From positions 3,534,001 to 3,598,000 of the forward strand of contig NZ_OY734020.1 of NCBI RefSeq assembly GCF_963455295.1: a DNA stretch of 64,000 nt, read 5' to 3'. Positions 54,181-62,232 of the stretch are shown in pieces. The notes under the pieces are model-generated. The model had not been told where the DNA came from and did no database searches. It saw only the letters and a list, made by a program, of their open reading frames with translations. The stretch comes from Candidatus Thiodiazotropha sp. CDECU1. GTDB taxonomy: Bacteria > Pseudomonadota > Gammaproteobacteria > Chromatiales > Chromatiaceae. A program made the position numbers and the translations under genes. The stretch's first letter is position 1, and each line of letters opens with the position of its first letter.

Positions 54181-55023
54181 TTAATTGCTCACACCAACCA
54201 TTGGATCAGACACGCTTCCAACATCAGCCCGCCAGTTGGAAAAGACCCAGTTGACAGCTTCGATCACTCTCTCCGGTTCGTCCTTATGCACATAGTGCCC
54301 CCCATGCTCTGCAATCAGGCGCCTGCTGCGGCCACTCAATTCTGACAAATCCTCCTGCATCTCCGACCATAACGCCCGCCAGGCCGCCGACGTCATACCA
54401 CGATCCGGCGCCCTGCTGATCACCGCCAAGGGCTTGTCACCCATGGTGACGGGCATTCTTGTGGATTGCGCGGCCTGGTACTCTTCGAGGGCATGGGAGG
54501 GAAGCAGGGCCTGCATCAGATGCGGCATGTTGCAGCCACTAAGCCCTCTCTCAAGACAGGCCTGGGTGGTCATGGGATGCCGCCCATCCACCAGCACTAC
54601 ACCAGCCACCTCATCCGGATAACGCTCGACGAAATTGAGGACATAGAGTCCACCCAAAGAGTGCCCAACCAGCAGATAGGGAGGTCGATGCCCCGTCCGC
54701 TTCAGTAAGTGGCGCAGATCATCCACGACCTGTTGCGGCGTTCGCAGTCTATCCGTTGCACTACTGGGGAAATACCCCGGCCGACTGTAGGCAAAGACCC
54801 TGGTGATTTCCGACAGCTCATCCATGATCCCGTCCCAGCTCGCCATACCGTCACCCAGCCCCGCTTCCAGAACGATGGTTGCCGGTCCTTGACCAAGCGA
54901 GGCATAACCAATCCGTGTACCCTCTATCGATTGATGTTTGACATTACGCAGTGTTGTGCAAGCCGTCAGCAGACAGACACAGATCAATGCCATTACAAAG
55001 CCATTCAAAAGTCGCACTGTCAT
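54181..55023 (-). CDS. Alpha/beta hydrolase lipoprotein
   Basis: A 280-residue hydrolase. The signal peptide ends in a lipobox (LLTACTT), so it should be anchored in the outer or inner membrane. The nucleophile elbow is VGHSLGGLY, an acid is probably in VVLVDGRHP and the catalytic His in AEHGGHYVHKDEPERV. Members are esterases, lipases or haloalkane-type hydrolases; the substrate is not evident. It is not tightly linked to its neighbours. Confidence 0.8.
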   Translation of the reverse strand: MTVRLLNGFVMALICVCLLTACTTLRNVKHQSIEGTRIGYASLGQGPATIVLEAGLGDGMASWDGIMDELSEITRVFAYSRPGYFPSSATDRLRTPQQVVDDLRHLLKRTGHRPPYLLVGHSLGGLYVLNFVERYPDEVAGVVLVDGRHPMTTQACLERGLSGCNMPHLMQALLPSHALEEYQAAQSTRMPVTMGDKPLAVISRAPDRGMTSAAWRALWSEMQEDLSELSGRSRRLIAEHGGHYVHKDEPERVIEAVNWVFSNWRADVGSVSDPMVGVSN

Positions 55024-55057
55024 CTCTTCACCTTTTCATTGGAACCAGTCTCAGAAA

Positions 55058-56176
55058 TCACATCCAGAACATCCACCACAGTTTGAAATACTTTTTTATA
55101 ATCTTTTTGGAAATCCAGGTTATTCCTTTTACGGCCGGAGCCGTACCTGAATTGGTCATGACGACAAACGCAAAGTCAGAGTCGGGAAAGAGCATGGTTG
55201 CGCAGTAAAAGGTACCGGCGCTGCCATCCAACATTGAATAACGCTCACCCCAAGCGCTTGCATTTACCACACCGAAGGAGAATCCCCGTTGGCGATAGTG
55301 AATCGTCTGGTAGGTGCCGGCGGCAAGATAGTTGTCTTTGCCCATTAATCCCTGCAGGTGAAGTTGGACATAGCTTGCATAGTCCAAGGGTTTCAGACTA
55401 AGGTCGCCGGCGGGGGCGATGATGTCAGGAAGCCTGTATTCATGTTCCGGAGAGAGGGCCTTCAGCGTGCCGTCGATCTCCGCGTGACCCCAGGGCTGAT
55501 TCCTGTGGTGCTTATTCGGCCAACCGAATATGACCGGCAGCTGCAGATCACGGGAAAGGGTTTGCTGGACCAACTCCTCCCAGGTCAATCCCGTAACCTG
55601 TTCCAGCATGGCTGCAGCCATGGTGTAACTTGCATTCGAGTAGAGATGTTTAAAACCATGCCTGGATCTCTTTGCAGCCGGTTTCTGTCGTATCAGATAG
55701 GCTATAAAATCCTCTCTTGATCTGGACACCGTTGCATCTAATCCGGAGTACTCTTCACCAGCCGTAAACGGGATGATGCCGGCTTGACACAGCAACAGAT
55801 CCTCCAGGGTAATAGTGAGATATTCATTTCTGGACAGCGCCTTCAAGTCTGGATAGAGATCGAAGAATCGCGTATCCCAGCTTAGTTTTGCTTGCTCGAT
55901 CAATCTGCCGGCCATTACAGCCAGGACCGATTTTGTGCAGGAGCCGATATGAAAATAGTCATCCAGGGTGGCACTGCTGTTCGAGCCCACTACCCTTTCA
56001 CCTTGGATATCCGCGATAAGCATTCGCTCCGAGTCCATGACGACTACCGCCATGGCGGGGATACTGTTTTCGTGCCTTGCCTGCTCGATGAAATCGGTGA
56101 CATCCTCTTTCAGCAGATACCGACTCTTCTCATTGCGGTTAATACTAGCAACAGATATATCGTGTCGAATTCCCAT
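55058..56176 (-). CDS. Serine hydrolase of the beta-lactamase/penicillin-binding protein family
   Basis: A 372-residue class C-type serine hydrolase. The SxxK motif is SCTK (in FHIGSCTKSVLAV), and the Tyr motif is YSN (in HLYSNASYTMAAAML). A third motif is unclear. No signal peptide is seen, which is uncommon for this family, so it may be cytoplasmic. It starts five bases after the stop of the ABC permease gene, with GGAGAG upstream, so it belongs to that operon. It could act on a cell-wall or peptide substrate of the efflux system. Confidence 0.75.
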   Translation of the reverse strand: MGIRHDISVASINRNEKSRYLLKEDVTDFIEQARHENSIPAMAVVVMDSERMLIADIQGERVVGSNSSATLDDYFHIGSCTKSVLAVMAGRLIEQAKLSWDTRFFDLYPDLKALSRNEYLTITLEDLLLCQAGIIPFTAGEEYSGLDATVSRSREDFIAYLIRQKPAAKRSRHGFKHLYSNASYTMAAAMLEQVTGLTWEELVQQTLSRDLQLPVIFGWPNKHHRNQPWGHAEIDGTLKALSPEHEYRLPDIIAPAGDLSLKPLDYASYVQLHLQGLMGKDNYLAAGTYQTIHYRQRGFSFGVVNASAWGERYSMLDGSAGTFYCATMLFPDSDFAFVVMTNSGTAPAVKGITWISKKIIKKYFKLWWMFWM

Positions 56177-56181
56177 AATGT

Positions 56182-57426
56182 CTAGTCTCTCCGTAACGCT
56201 TCAACCGGTAAAAAACCCGCGGCACGTTGTGCCGGATAGTAGCCGGAAGCCAAACCCACCAGTACCGAGACCAGGAGACCGACCAGGACCCCCGTGGTCG
56301 TCGGAATGAGTGGAAAGCCGGTAACAAGATCGAGCAGGCCACCCAGGATCAGGCCGATAGTGAGACCGGCAAAGCCTCCGATGACGCTGATCAGCACCGC
56401 CTCCGCCAGGAACTGGAAGAGGATCTGCCGGCGGGTTGCCCCGACCGCCATCCTCACCCCGATCTCGCGGATCCGCTCCACCACCGCGGTGCTCATGATC
56501 CCCGCCACACCGATTCCGCCCACCAGCAGGGAGGTGGAGGCCGCCACTATCCCCATGGCGGTGATCCCGCCGAGGATGCGGTCCACCGTCTTCAGATAGG
56601 AGGCGAGGGTCACCTGGGTATATTGGTAGGCGCCCCGATGGCGTCGCTGCAACACCTGCGTCAATTGCGCCGTGGCCCTTTCCGCTTCCACCAAAGATAC
56701 CGCCTCGGCCTGCAGGTAACTGATCTGCCGATTGCCGTTCATCTGCTGCACCACCGTATAGGGCAGCAGAATACGATTGTTGGCATCATCGCCACCCTCG
56801 GAGCCGATACTGGCAAGCAGGTCCCGGCTCTTATATTGCAGCACCCCGATCACCCGGTATTTTCTGCCGCCGATACGCAGGTGTCGACCGATGACACGCT
56901 CCGCTTGCGGGTAGAGATCCTTGGCCACGGTCTCGCCGATCAACACCACCGGCCTGCGCCCGCTGATATCCTTTTTCCTGAATCCCCGCCCCTGTTTCAA
57001 ACGATCGTTGTTGATGCTGAGAAAATCCGCGTTCACACCCTTGATGTCCGCATTGCTATAGCGGTTGCCCCACTGGATGATGGCATCCTTCTGCAGCAGC
57101 AACACCGGACTGAGACGTCGCACCGAGGGACAGCAGTCGCCGCCCAGCACCGCCAGATCCTGTTCCACCAGCCCGGACCCCAGGCGCACCCGCCGGTTCG
57201 GGTCCTTGTCGTTATAGTCGCGAACGATCCACACCGAACGCAGGCCGAAGGTCTCCAGCTCCTTCATGACAAAGGCCTTGCCACCGCTGCTCACGGCACT
57301 CACCGTCATTACCGCGGCGATGCCGATGGCGATGCCCACCACGCTCAGCAGGGAGCGCAGACGATTCTCCCTGAGCGCCCGCAACGCCTCCTTGATCAGT
57401 TCCATGGAGATCCGCAAGCCCTTCAT
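56182..57426 (-). CDS. MacB-type ABC transporter permease
   Basis: A 414-residue permease of the FtsX/MacB family. An N-terminal helix (LSVVGIAIGIAAVMTVSAVS), a large periplasmic MacB domain and three C-terminal helices (about 275-400) match the family. It overlaps the ATPase gene by four bases (ATGA). With the HlyD adaptor and MipA-like protein it forms a likely tripartite efflux or membrane-stress system. Confidence 0.85.
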   Translation of the reverse strand: MKGLRISMELIKEALRALRENRLRSLLSVVGIAIGIAAVMTVSAVSSGGKAFVMKELETFGLRSVWIVRDYNDKDPNRRVRLGSGLVEQDLAVLGGDCCPSVRRLSPVLLLQKDAIIQWGNRYSNADIKGVNADFLSINNDRLKQGRGFRKKDISGRRPVVLIGETVAKDLYPQAERVIGRHLRIGGRKYRVIGVLQYKSRDLLASIGSEGGDDANNRILLPYTVVQQMNGNRQISYLQAEAVSLVEAERATAQLTQVLQRRHRGAYQYTQVTLASYLKTVDRILGGITAMGIVAASTSLLVGGIGVAGIMSTAVVERIREIGVRMAVGATRRQILFQFLAEAVLISVIGGFAGLTIGLILGGLLDLVTGFPLIPTTTGVLVGLLVSVLVGLASGYYPAQRAAGFLPVEALRRD

Positions 57427-58085
57427 GACTGGATCGCTCCATCACGCAGTTTCACCACCCGGTCGGCACACTCGCCAACCGCCTGGTCGTGGGTCACCAT
57501 CAACAGGGTATGCCCCTCCGTATGCAGGTTTTTGAACAGGGACATCACCTGCTCGCTGTTGCGGCTGTCCAGGGCGCCGGTCGGCTCATCCGCGATCAAC
57601 AGGGAGGGCCGATTCACCAGGGCCCGGGCGATCGCCACCCGCTGCTGCTGGCCGCCGGAGAGCTGATTCGGCAGATGCGAAGCCCGGTCTGCCATACCCA
57701 CATGTTCCAGAGCAGACATGGCCCGTTGTTCGCGATCTATGCCAGTGACCCCTTGGTAGAGGAGCGGCAGGGCGACATTCTCCAGGGCGGTTCGGGTTGG
57801 AATAAGGTTGAAGGATTGAAAGATGAACCCGATATAGCGCGCCCTCAGCCGGGCCAGCCGGTGGGGGATGGCGTGGTCCACCGCCTCTCCGCTGAGCAGG
57901 TAGTGGCCGCGGTCCGCCACATCGAGACAACCGATGATATTGAGCAGGGTGCTCTTGCCCGAACCTGAAGGCCCCATGATGGCGACGAACTCGCCCCGGG
58001 CAACCGCCAGGTCCACGTCGCGAACAACCGCCAACTCCACCCCGGCCCGCCAGTAGGACTTACACAGACCACGGATATCGATCAT
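57423..58085 (-). CDS. MacB-type ABC transporter ATPase
   Basis: A 220-residue ABC ATPase. Walker A is GPSGSGKST, the signature is LSGGQQQRVAIARAL and Walker B is LLIADEPTGALD. It belongs to the LolD/MacB group that energises efflux or lipoprotein release. It overlaps the adaptor gene by four bases at its start and the permease gene by four at its end, a tightly coupled operon. Confidence 0.92.
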   Translation of the reverse strand: MIDIRGLCKSYWRAGVELAVVRDVDLAVARGEFVAIMGPSGSGKSTLLNIIGCLDVADRGHYLLSGEAVDHAIPHRLARLRARYIGFIFQSFNLIPTRTALENVALPLLYQGVTGIDREQRAMSALEHVGMADRASHLPNQLSGGQQQRVAIARALVNRPSLLIADEPTGALDSRNSEQVMSLFKNLHTEGHTLLMVTHDQAVGECADRVVKLRDGAIQS

Positions 58086-59164
58086 GGCTCACCCCCTGCA
58101 CTGACCCGCAATCCCGTCTCGAGACTCTCCCCATCCAGACGCACCACCCGCATACCTGCATCAAGGCCGCCCTTGACCTCCACATGGGTGTCGCTCTCCA
58201 AGCCGGTTTCGATGCCTTGATAACGCACCCGTCCCGCATCGATCAGTGCCACCTCAAACCCATCATCCCTCTCCTGCAGGGCGGCAAACGGCACTCGCAA
58301 CACCCCCTGACGTCGATCCACCGCAATCTCCAGGTCAAGCTGCTGACCGAGCAGTAACGGGGGTGGATCTTCACCCAGCTCAAGCCTGACCCGAAAGGTG
58401 TTGAGTCGTTTGTCCTTCTCCCGCTCCACACTGGGACCGATCCAACGGATAGTGGAGCGCCATGCCAGCCCCGGAAAGGCGTCACAGCGAATCAATACCG
58501 ACTGGCCGATTTTCACCCGTCCACTGTCCACCGCATCCACATGGGCCTCGATCTCCCAATGGTCCAGGGCCACCAGGGTAAAGAGTTGGGTACCCGCCTC
58601 CACCCACTGCCCTGCTTCTGTGGATTTGGCGGTCACGATCGCATCGAAGGGAGCACGTACCTGTTGCCACTCCTGGGCCACATCCGCCAGGCTCAGATCG
58701 GCCTTGGCCACCTCCCAGGCAGCGCTGGCCGCCTCCCAATCGAGCTTCGCCTGCTCCAGCTGCTCGGTGGAGACAGCCCCCTTGGCCGCGAGTTTTTTGA
58801 GACGCTGATAACCCATCTGCTCTTCACGCCGACGCACATCCTCCTGGCGCAGAAAGGCCTTGGCCCGTTGCCGGCTTGCCGCGGCCGCCCGGTTATCCAT
58901 GGCGGCCAGCACCTGTCCGGATGCCACTCTCGCACCCAGCACGGTTTCGACACGCTTAACCTGACCGTCCACCAGGGCGGTCAGGGCAACCTGGCGATCG
59001 TTGATCACCTCACCCGTCACCCGGATCACCAGCTCGAGGTCACCCCGCTCCACGGGAACGGTCTCAACCTCCATGGACTGCTCTCTTAGACTCAGGTAGG
59101 CAAAGGAGAGCAGTGTCGACCCGGCAAGCAGCGCGATTAAGGTGCGCGAAGCTTTCATCGTCAT
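58082..59164 (-). CDS. HlyD/RND-type periplasmic adaptor
   Basis: A 360-residue membrane fusion protein. A short N-terminal anchor is followed by a lipoyl-like segment (GDLELVIRVTGEVINDRQV), a helical hairpin (about 105-160, rich in Glu, Ala and Lys) and barrel domains ending in a membrane-proximal part (FEVALIDAGRVRYQGIETG). It would link the MacB-type pump to an outer-membrane channel, which is not in the window. It starts five bases after the mipA-like gene. Confidence 0.88.
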   Translation of the reverse strand: MTMKASRTLIALLAGSTLLSFAYLSLREQSMEVETVPVERGDLELVIRVTGEVINDRQVALTALVDGQVKRVETVLGARVASGQVLAAMDNRAAAASRQRAKAFLRQEDVRRREEQMGYQRLKKLAAKGAVSTEQLEQAKLDWEAASAAWEVAKADLSLADVAQEWQQVRAPFDAIVTAKSTEAGQWVEAGTQLFTLVALDHWEIEAHVDAVDSGRVKIGQSVLIRCDAFPGLAWRSTIRWIGPSVEREKDKRLNTFRVRLELGEDPPPLLLGQQLDLEIAVDRRQGVLRVPFAALQERDDGFEVALIDAGRVRYQGIETGLESDTHVEVKGGLDAGMRVVRLDGESLETGLRVSAGGEP

Positions 59165-59169
59165 CGGCC

Positions 59170-59979
59170 TCAGAAGGTGTAACTCAGTCCGAGGTGGCCG
59201 CCAACCAGATTCGCTTCATCGACTATCGGGCTGTCGCTGATCCCGTCCCCGAGGCGACCCATACCGACACCGCCGATCAGGTTGATCTTTTGATCGAAGG
59301 CATATTCGAACTCGATGCCCGCGAAGGGCGTCAGCGTAGAATCCGCCTCGTAGACCGCGCGACTGGCAGTCGCCTCGTCGGCATCGACCCCGAAGTAGTA
59401 GTCGTTAAGATCGCTGCTCTGCCAGCTCACCCCCATCTCCGGACGCAAGGTCCATTGGCCATGCTTGAGGGGATAGGCATAGCTGAGAATCACCTCCTGG
59501 CCATCGGAGGTGTCGCTCACATCCGCCAGCAGCTGGGCATTCAACTCACCGAAACCAGTCTGCCAACGGGCCGTGACACCCACATCGAAACCGGGATCCC
59601 GATCGTCCAAACCCTCCAGTTCATCATTGTCTTCCGGATAGAGTCCCATGGCGCGAATCCGTCCTACCAGGTCGATGTTGTATTCATCGGCTTTAACGAC
59701 GCTATAACCCAGACCGCCAAAGTTGGTCGAGCCGTTGAAAAATGAGAGTCCGGGGTTGCCGAGATTGGCGTAGAAACGTTCACCCTTATAGGCAAGCATC
59801 GGAATCAATGCGGCAACGTTATCCTCGCCCACGAACGGATTCTTACCACCGGCGACGTTCGCGCCGACCCGCCACTCGCCCGCTGAAACCTGTTGTACGG
59901 TCAATGACAAAACTGTTGCGACTGCGATGGTTGAAAGGGCATGTTTGATAGCTCGACTATTGTGTCCTGAAGTCATCAT
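59170..59979 (-). CDS. MipA/OmpV-family outer-membrane protein
   Basis: A 269-residue beta-barrel protein. A signal peptide (about residues 13-33, ending SAGEW) is followed by alternating hydrophobic strands with GxG turns, and the last residue is Phe, as in outer-membrane barrels. The pattern WRVGANVAGGKNPFVGEDN and RFYANLGNPGLSF fits the MipA/OmpV family. It is first in an operon with an efflux system, and the start codon lies inside a strong hairpin (see the 59967-60014 feature). Confidence 0.8.
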   Translation of the reverse strand: MMTSGHNSRAIKHALSTIAVATVLSLTVQQVSAGEWRVGANVAGGKNPFVGEDNVAALIPMLAYKGERFYANLGNPGLSFFNGSTNFGGLGYSVVKADEYNIDLVGRIRAMGLYPEDNDELEGLDDRDPGFDVGVTARWQTGFGELNAQLLADVSDTSDGQEVILSYAYPLKHGQWTLRPEMGVSWQSSDLNDYYFGVDADEATASRAVYEADSTLTPFAGIEFEYAFDQKINLIGGVGMGRLGDGISDSPIVDEANLVGGHLGLSYTF

Positions 59980-60014
59980 CTCTTCTCCACTGTTGTTCCA
60001 ATTGATGACTTCAG
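59967..60014 (-). promoter_or_regulatory. Start-codon hairpin of the mipA-efflux operon
   Basis: In the minus-strand transcript a perfect 12-bp stem (CUGAAGUCAUCA and UGAUGACUUCAG) closes over a 24-base loop. The GGAGAAGAG ribosome site lies in the loop; the first AUG spans the loop-stem junction and a second in-frame AUG lies in the stem. Melting or rearranging this hairpin could control translation of the operon. Confidence 0.65.
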
Positions 60015-60304
60015 CTTAAGGGGTGACGGCGGCGGCGTCTGTGGTGGGCTTGTTAGGGATTGTATCGGGATGTAACAGAGTGCTGGGTTATGTATTAAGC
60101 GATGCGGGCCAGATTATCCAGATCTTGTGGCATTCAACTTAGCTCCACAGGTCCGTAGTGCGACCATAGCTGTCATGAAGACTTCTTTGTGGTTCTTCTC
60201 AGTAGCAGACATTAACCCCTTGCTCTGCTGCATTTTTGGAGTGGATGCTTTTGTGCTATCAAGCACAAAAGAAGCAACGGAAAAATGTCAACAGGAGCAA
60301 TTTG
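60015..60304. other. Upstream region of mipA and end of the cassette array
   Basis: No gene is seen between the MipA leader and the first cassette-like gene. A TACAAT -10-like element (minus strand, near 60075) may serve mipA. A small plus-strand frame here (60127-60315) lies across the attC-like site and is rejected. Confidence 0.45.
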
Positions 60305-60310
60305 TTAAGT
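60209..60310 (-). other. Candidate attC recombination site at the end of the first cassette
   Basis: In minus orientation R'' is ACTTAAC (60304-60310), carrying the stop codon of the gene. L'' TTGCTC pairs with L' GAGCAA, inner stems include TTTTGTGCT and AGCACAAAA, and R' is GTTAATGT, near the GTTRRRY consensus. The roughly 100-base length and long imperfect hairpin fit integron attC sites. The R' site is one position off consensus. Confidence 0.55.
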
Positions 60311-60670
60311 ATTGATACTCTGTATGTATTCTTCATATACGTCATCATCGATCACCACACCTCTATTACCACCATATAGCCGATCATGTTGATCCTTTCT
60401 GGGACCTGAAATCCAAAAATGGTTTCCAGACTCTACCTCAAAATAGTTTGCCTTGTAACCACTACCTTTAAGGCTTTGAAATTGTTGACCACGGTAATAA
60501 AGCGTTTTCCCAGACTTAGAGAGGTATACCCTACCTATGCGAGCATCGCCTTCCAAACCTTCCGACTTATCTTCAATATACATTATTTTCGAACGTGACA
60601 ATTTGAATTCCAACGGAAGCTCTTCTCCGTCAAAACTTCGTTCTTCTGGTTTTCCCTGATGTCTACTCAT
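60305..60670 (-). CDS. Small conserved protein of unknown function (cassette gene)
   Basis: A 121-residue soluble protein (MSRHQGKPEERSFDGEE start; then LEFKLSRSKIMYIEDKSEG, GKTLYYRGQQFQSLKGSG and NYFEVESGNHFWISGP). It resembles a widespread small family of unknown function. No membrane segment or catalytic motif. The stop codon lies in the attC-like R'' site, and the start follows a GTTAAGT boundary 15 bases upstream. GC content is below that of the chromosomal neighbours, as expected for a cassette. Confidence 0.7.
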   Translation of the reverse strand: MSRHQGKPEERSFDGEELPLEFKLSRSKIMYIEDKSEGLEGDARIGRVYLSKSGKTLYYRGQQFQSLKGSGYKANYFEVESGNHFWISGPRKDQHDRLYGGNRGVVIDDDVYEEYIQSINT

Positions 60671-60679
60671 AGTGATACT

Positions 60680-60724
60680 TAACAGCTTTATTAACGAGAC
60701 CCCGTGTCTCGTTATACATTTTTA
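60680..60724. repeat. 45-bp boundary repeat, copy 1
   Basis: Identical to the copy at 61207-61251. The core is a palindrome (AACGAGAC with GTCTCGTT around a 5-base loop). It ends in GTTA on the minus strand, followed here by AGT, giving GTTAAGT, a full match to the attC R' consensus GTTRRRY. It lies between two cassette-like genes. Confidence 0.85.
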
Positions 60725-60728
60725 GGGC

Positions 60729-61187
60729 CTAGCACCCGAATTGCTCAGAAAACTTCTCGAGCTTTGCATAGATCTCTTTGCGCCCCTGTTCGTGGCGATA
60801 CTGCCTGATGTACGGCTCACAAAGATAAAATGTCCTTTTCATCAAGCCGCCTCGCAAGTGAAGAAGGGTCTTCTTGTCAATCACTCCCAACTCGCTTAGG
60901 GCGCAAAGTGATTCATAGTAATTGAGCATCAAGAAAATCGGTTTTTCAATTTCTGGTGTGATCCCTTCCTTGGATATCTTGGCATTTTTATTGATTAGGT
61001 TATTAATCAAGTAATCTGCTTCAGCTAAGTGCTTTACGGTCTTAGTTTGGCTGAGTATAGAGGCTGTGTGGTTAATTTTCTCTGAACGGAAATTGCTCTT
61101 TTGATTCACAAGCCAGGTTGTGAATGCGATGAGGATGGATGCTGAGGTTAGCAGATGCCCCAGGTTTTCGATTATCCAAGTAGACAT
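60729..61187 (-). CDS. DUF4760-like membrane protein (cassette gene)
   Basis: A 152-residue protein with one N-terminal membrane helix (LLTSASILIAFTTWLV) and a helical C-terminal domain similar to DUF4760 (PIFLMLNYYESLCALSELGVID, then LHLRGGLMKRTFYLCEPYI). Such proteins are common in mobile cassettes and have no known function. It lies exactly between the two 45-bp repeats, 20-30 bases inside each, so it behaves as a unit. Confidence 0.7.
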   Translation of the reverse strand: MSTWIIENLGHLLTSASILIAFTTWLVNQKSNFRSEKINHTASILSQTKTVKHLAEADYLINNLINKNAKISKEGITPEIEKPIFLMLNYYESLCALSELGVIDKKTLLHLRGGLMKRTFYLCEPYIRQYRHEQGRKEIYAKLEKFSEQFGC

Positions 61188-61206
61188 GAATCGACTTTAT
61201 TTGCCC

Positions 61207-61251
61207 TAACAGCTTTATTAACGAGACCCCGTGTCTCGTTATACATTTTTA
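61207..61251. repeat. 45-bp boundary repeat, copy 2
   Basis: Perfectly matches copy 1. In minus orientation it contains the last codons and stop of the TIR gene, the palindrome, and ends GTTA followed by GGG, one base from the GTTRRRY consensus. Two exact copies around one gene would allow excision by homologous or site-specific recombination. Confidence 0.85.
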
Positions 61252-62138
61252 TGTTCTAAGTCTATTCCGAATATTTCGTCGCCGAGCAGCATGCTCCCAT
61301 TCTGTGTGGCTTTGCTCCATATTCGGGCAGTATCCGCATCGATCGTTTTTGTTACCTCATCCATCTCGCGCCTCATCTCTTCAAACTGTGAACGCCCATA
61401 TCTGCATTGGACTAGCAACCTGGCTAATGGTGGGTCAATCTTCACAACCTCATTTATTAGGCCATCATTTCTTAGCTTACTTGCGGTTCGTATCAAGTTA
61501 GCGAATGCAAACACCAAATCTTCCACTGCTTTTTGATCTGGGCCTACCCCTCTTACGTATGATTGAAAGGTAGATGTTCTTACGAGGGTAAGTACTTCTT
61601 TTATCAACTCCCGGTCAGATCTAACATCAATCTCATCTTGTTCTTCAATCTTCAAGGCTTTTACAACATCTGCTTCGAGATCTGGCCACCATTTTTCGAA
61701 CAATTTTCTAAGGACGTCATGTGGCAGACTTTCTTCATCCAACTCCTCGTTTAAATCACTAATAAGTTGCCAGATATCTTCTTTGGAGAAGTTGGCACCT
61801 TGGAATTGGGAAAGCGGCCCCCTCAAATCTGTAGGCTCTATCTCGAAAAGAAGTGGGCAAACCCTGGAAGCACCAACCTTCTTAGAAAGAGCTCCCGCTT
61901 CAAACATTATCCAAGGTGCAGTTGTATTGGTGGATGTAATGAAAATTATTCCTGTTGATGACCTCTCAAGGTTAGATGCTACCGAATCATTCCACCGGGT
62001 CCCTTTAGATATATCTTCAGGTGAATAATACGTCTCTATCCTTTGAATTACGGAAGGCAACCATCCATCAAAAACCTTCGCTAGTTGTTTGCTCTTCTCT
62101 CCTGACCAGCTAAGAAAAACTCCAATCGATTCAGGCAT
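61239..62138 (-). CDS. TIR-domain protein, NADase-like (cassette gene)
   Basis: A 299-residue cytoplasmic protein. The N-terminal TIR-2 type domain (about 1-150) has GVFLSWSGEKSKQLAKVF, SKGTRWNDSVASNLE, IIFITSTNTTAPW and the candidate catalytic Glu80 in WIMFEAGALSK. Similar proteins occur in anti-phage islands and often consume NAD+. The C-terminal half (about 155-299) is helical and unassigned; it may sense a trigger. The last codons and stop lie in a 45-bp boundary repeat. Confidence 0.85.
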   Translation of the reverse strand: MPESIGVFLSWSGEKSKQLAKVFDGWLPSVIQRIETYYSPEDISKGTRWNDSVASNLERSSTGIIFITSTNTTAPWIMFEAGALSKKVGASRVCPLLFEIEPTDLRGPLSQFQGANFSKEDIWQLISDLNEELDEESLPHDVLRKLFEKWWPDLEADVVKALKIEEQDEIDVRSDRELIKEVLTLVRTSTFQSYVRGVGPDQKAVEDLVFAFANLIRTASKLRNDGLINEVVKIDPPLARLLVQCRYGRSQFEEMRREMDEVTKTIDADTARIWSKATQNGSMLLGDEIFGIDLEHKNV

Positions 62139-62159
62139 AATTAATCCCTTGTTTTTGGT

Positions 62160-62232
62160 ACATAACGGCAGCGATCACCGGACATGAAACCGCACAGCGG
62201 TTGAATGGTCCGCGTGTATGGCATTGTTAGAT
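62160..62232 (-). other. Candidate attC recombination site between the two TIR cassettes
   Basis: In minus orientation R'' is ATCTAAC, which matches RYYYAAC and contains the stop codon of the upstream gene. R' is GTTATGT, a common variant of GTTRRRY. Between them CGGAC and GTCCG pair, and AACCGC-TGT-GCGGTT forms the central stem. The 73-base length is typical. Confidence 0.7.

Noticed and set aside
56227-57666. A 479-codon plus-strand frame opposite the ABC permease
   Set aside because: Rich in His, Gln and Arg, as is typical of antisense shadows, with no domain.
60127-60315. A 62-codon plus-strand frame
   Set aside because: It crosses the attC-like hairpin, has no ribosome site and reads against the cassette genes.
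61207-61251. Intrinsic terminators for the cassette genes
   Set aside because: The hairpin has a T-run only on the plus strand, opposite to the genes.
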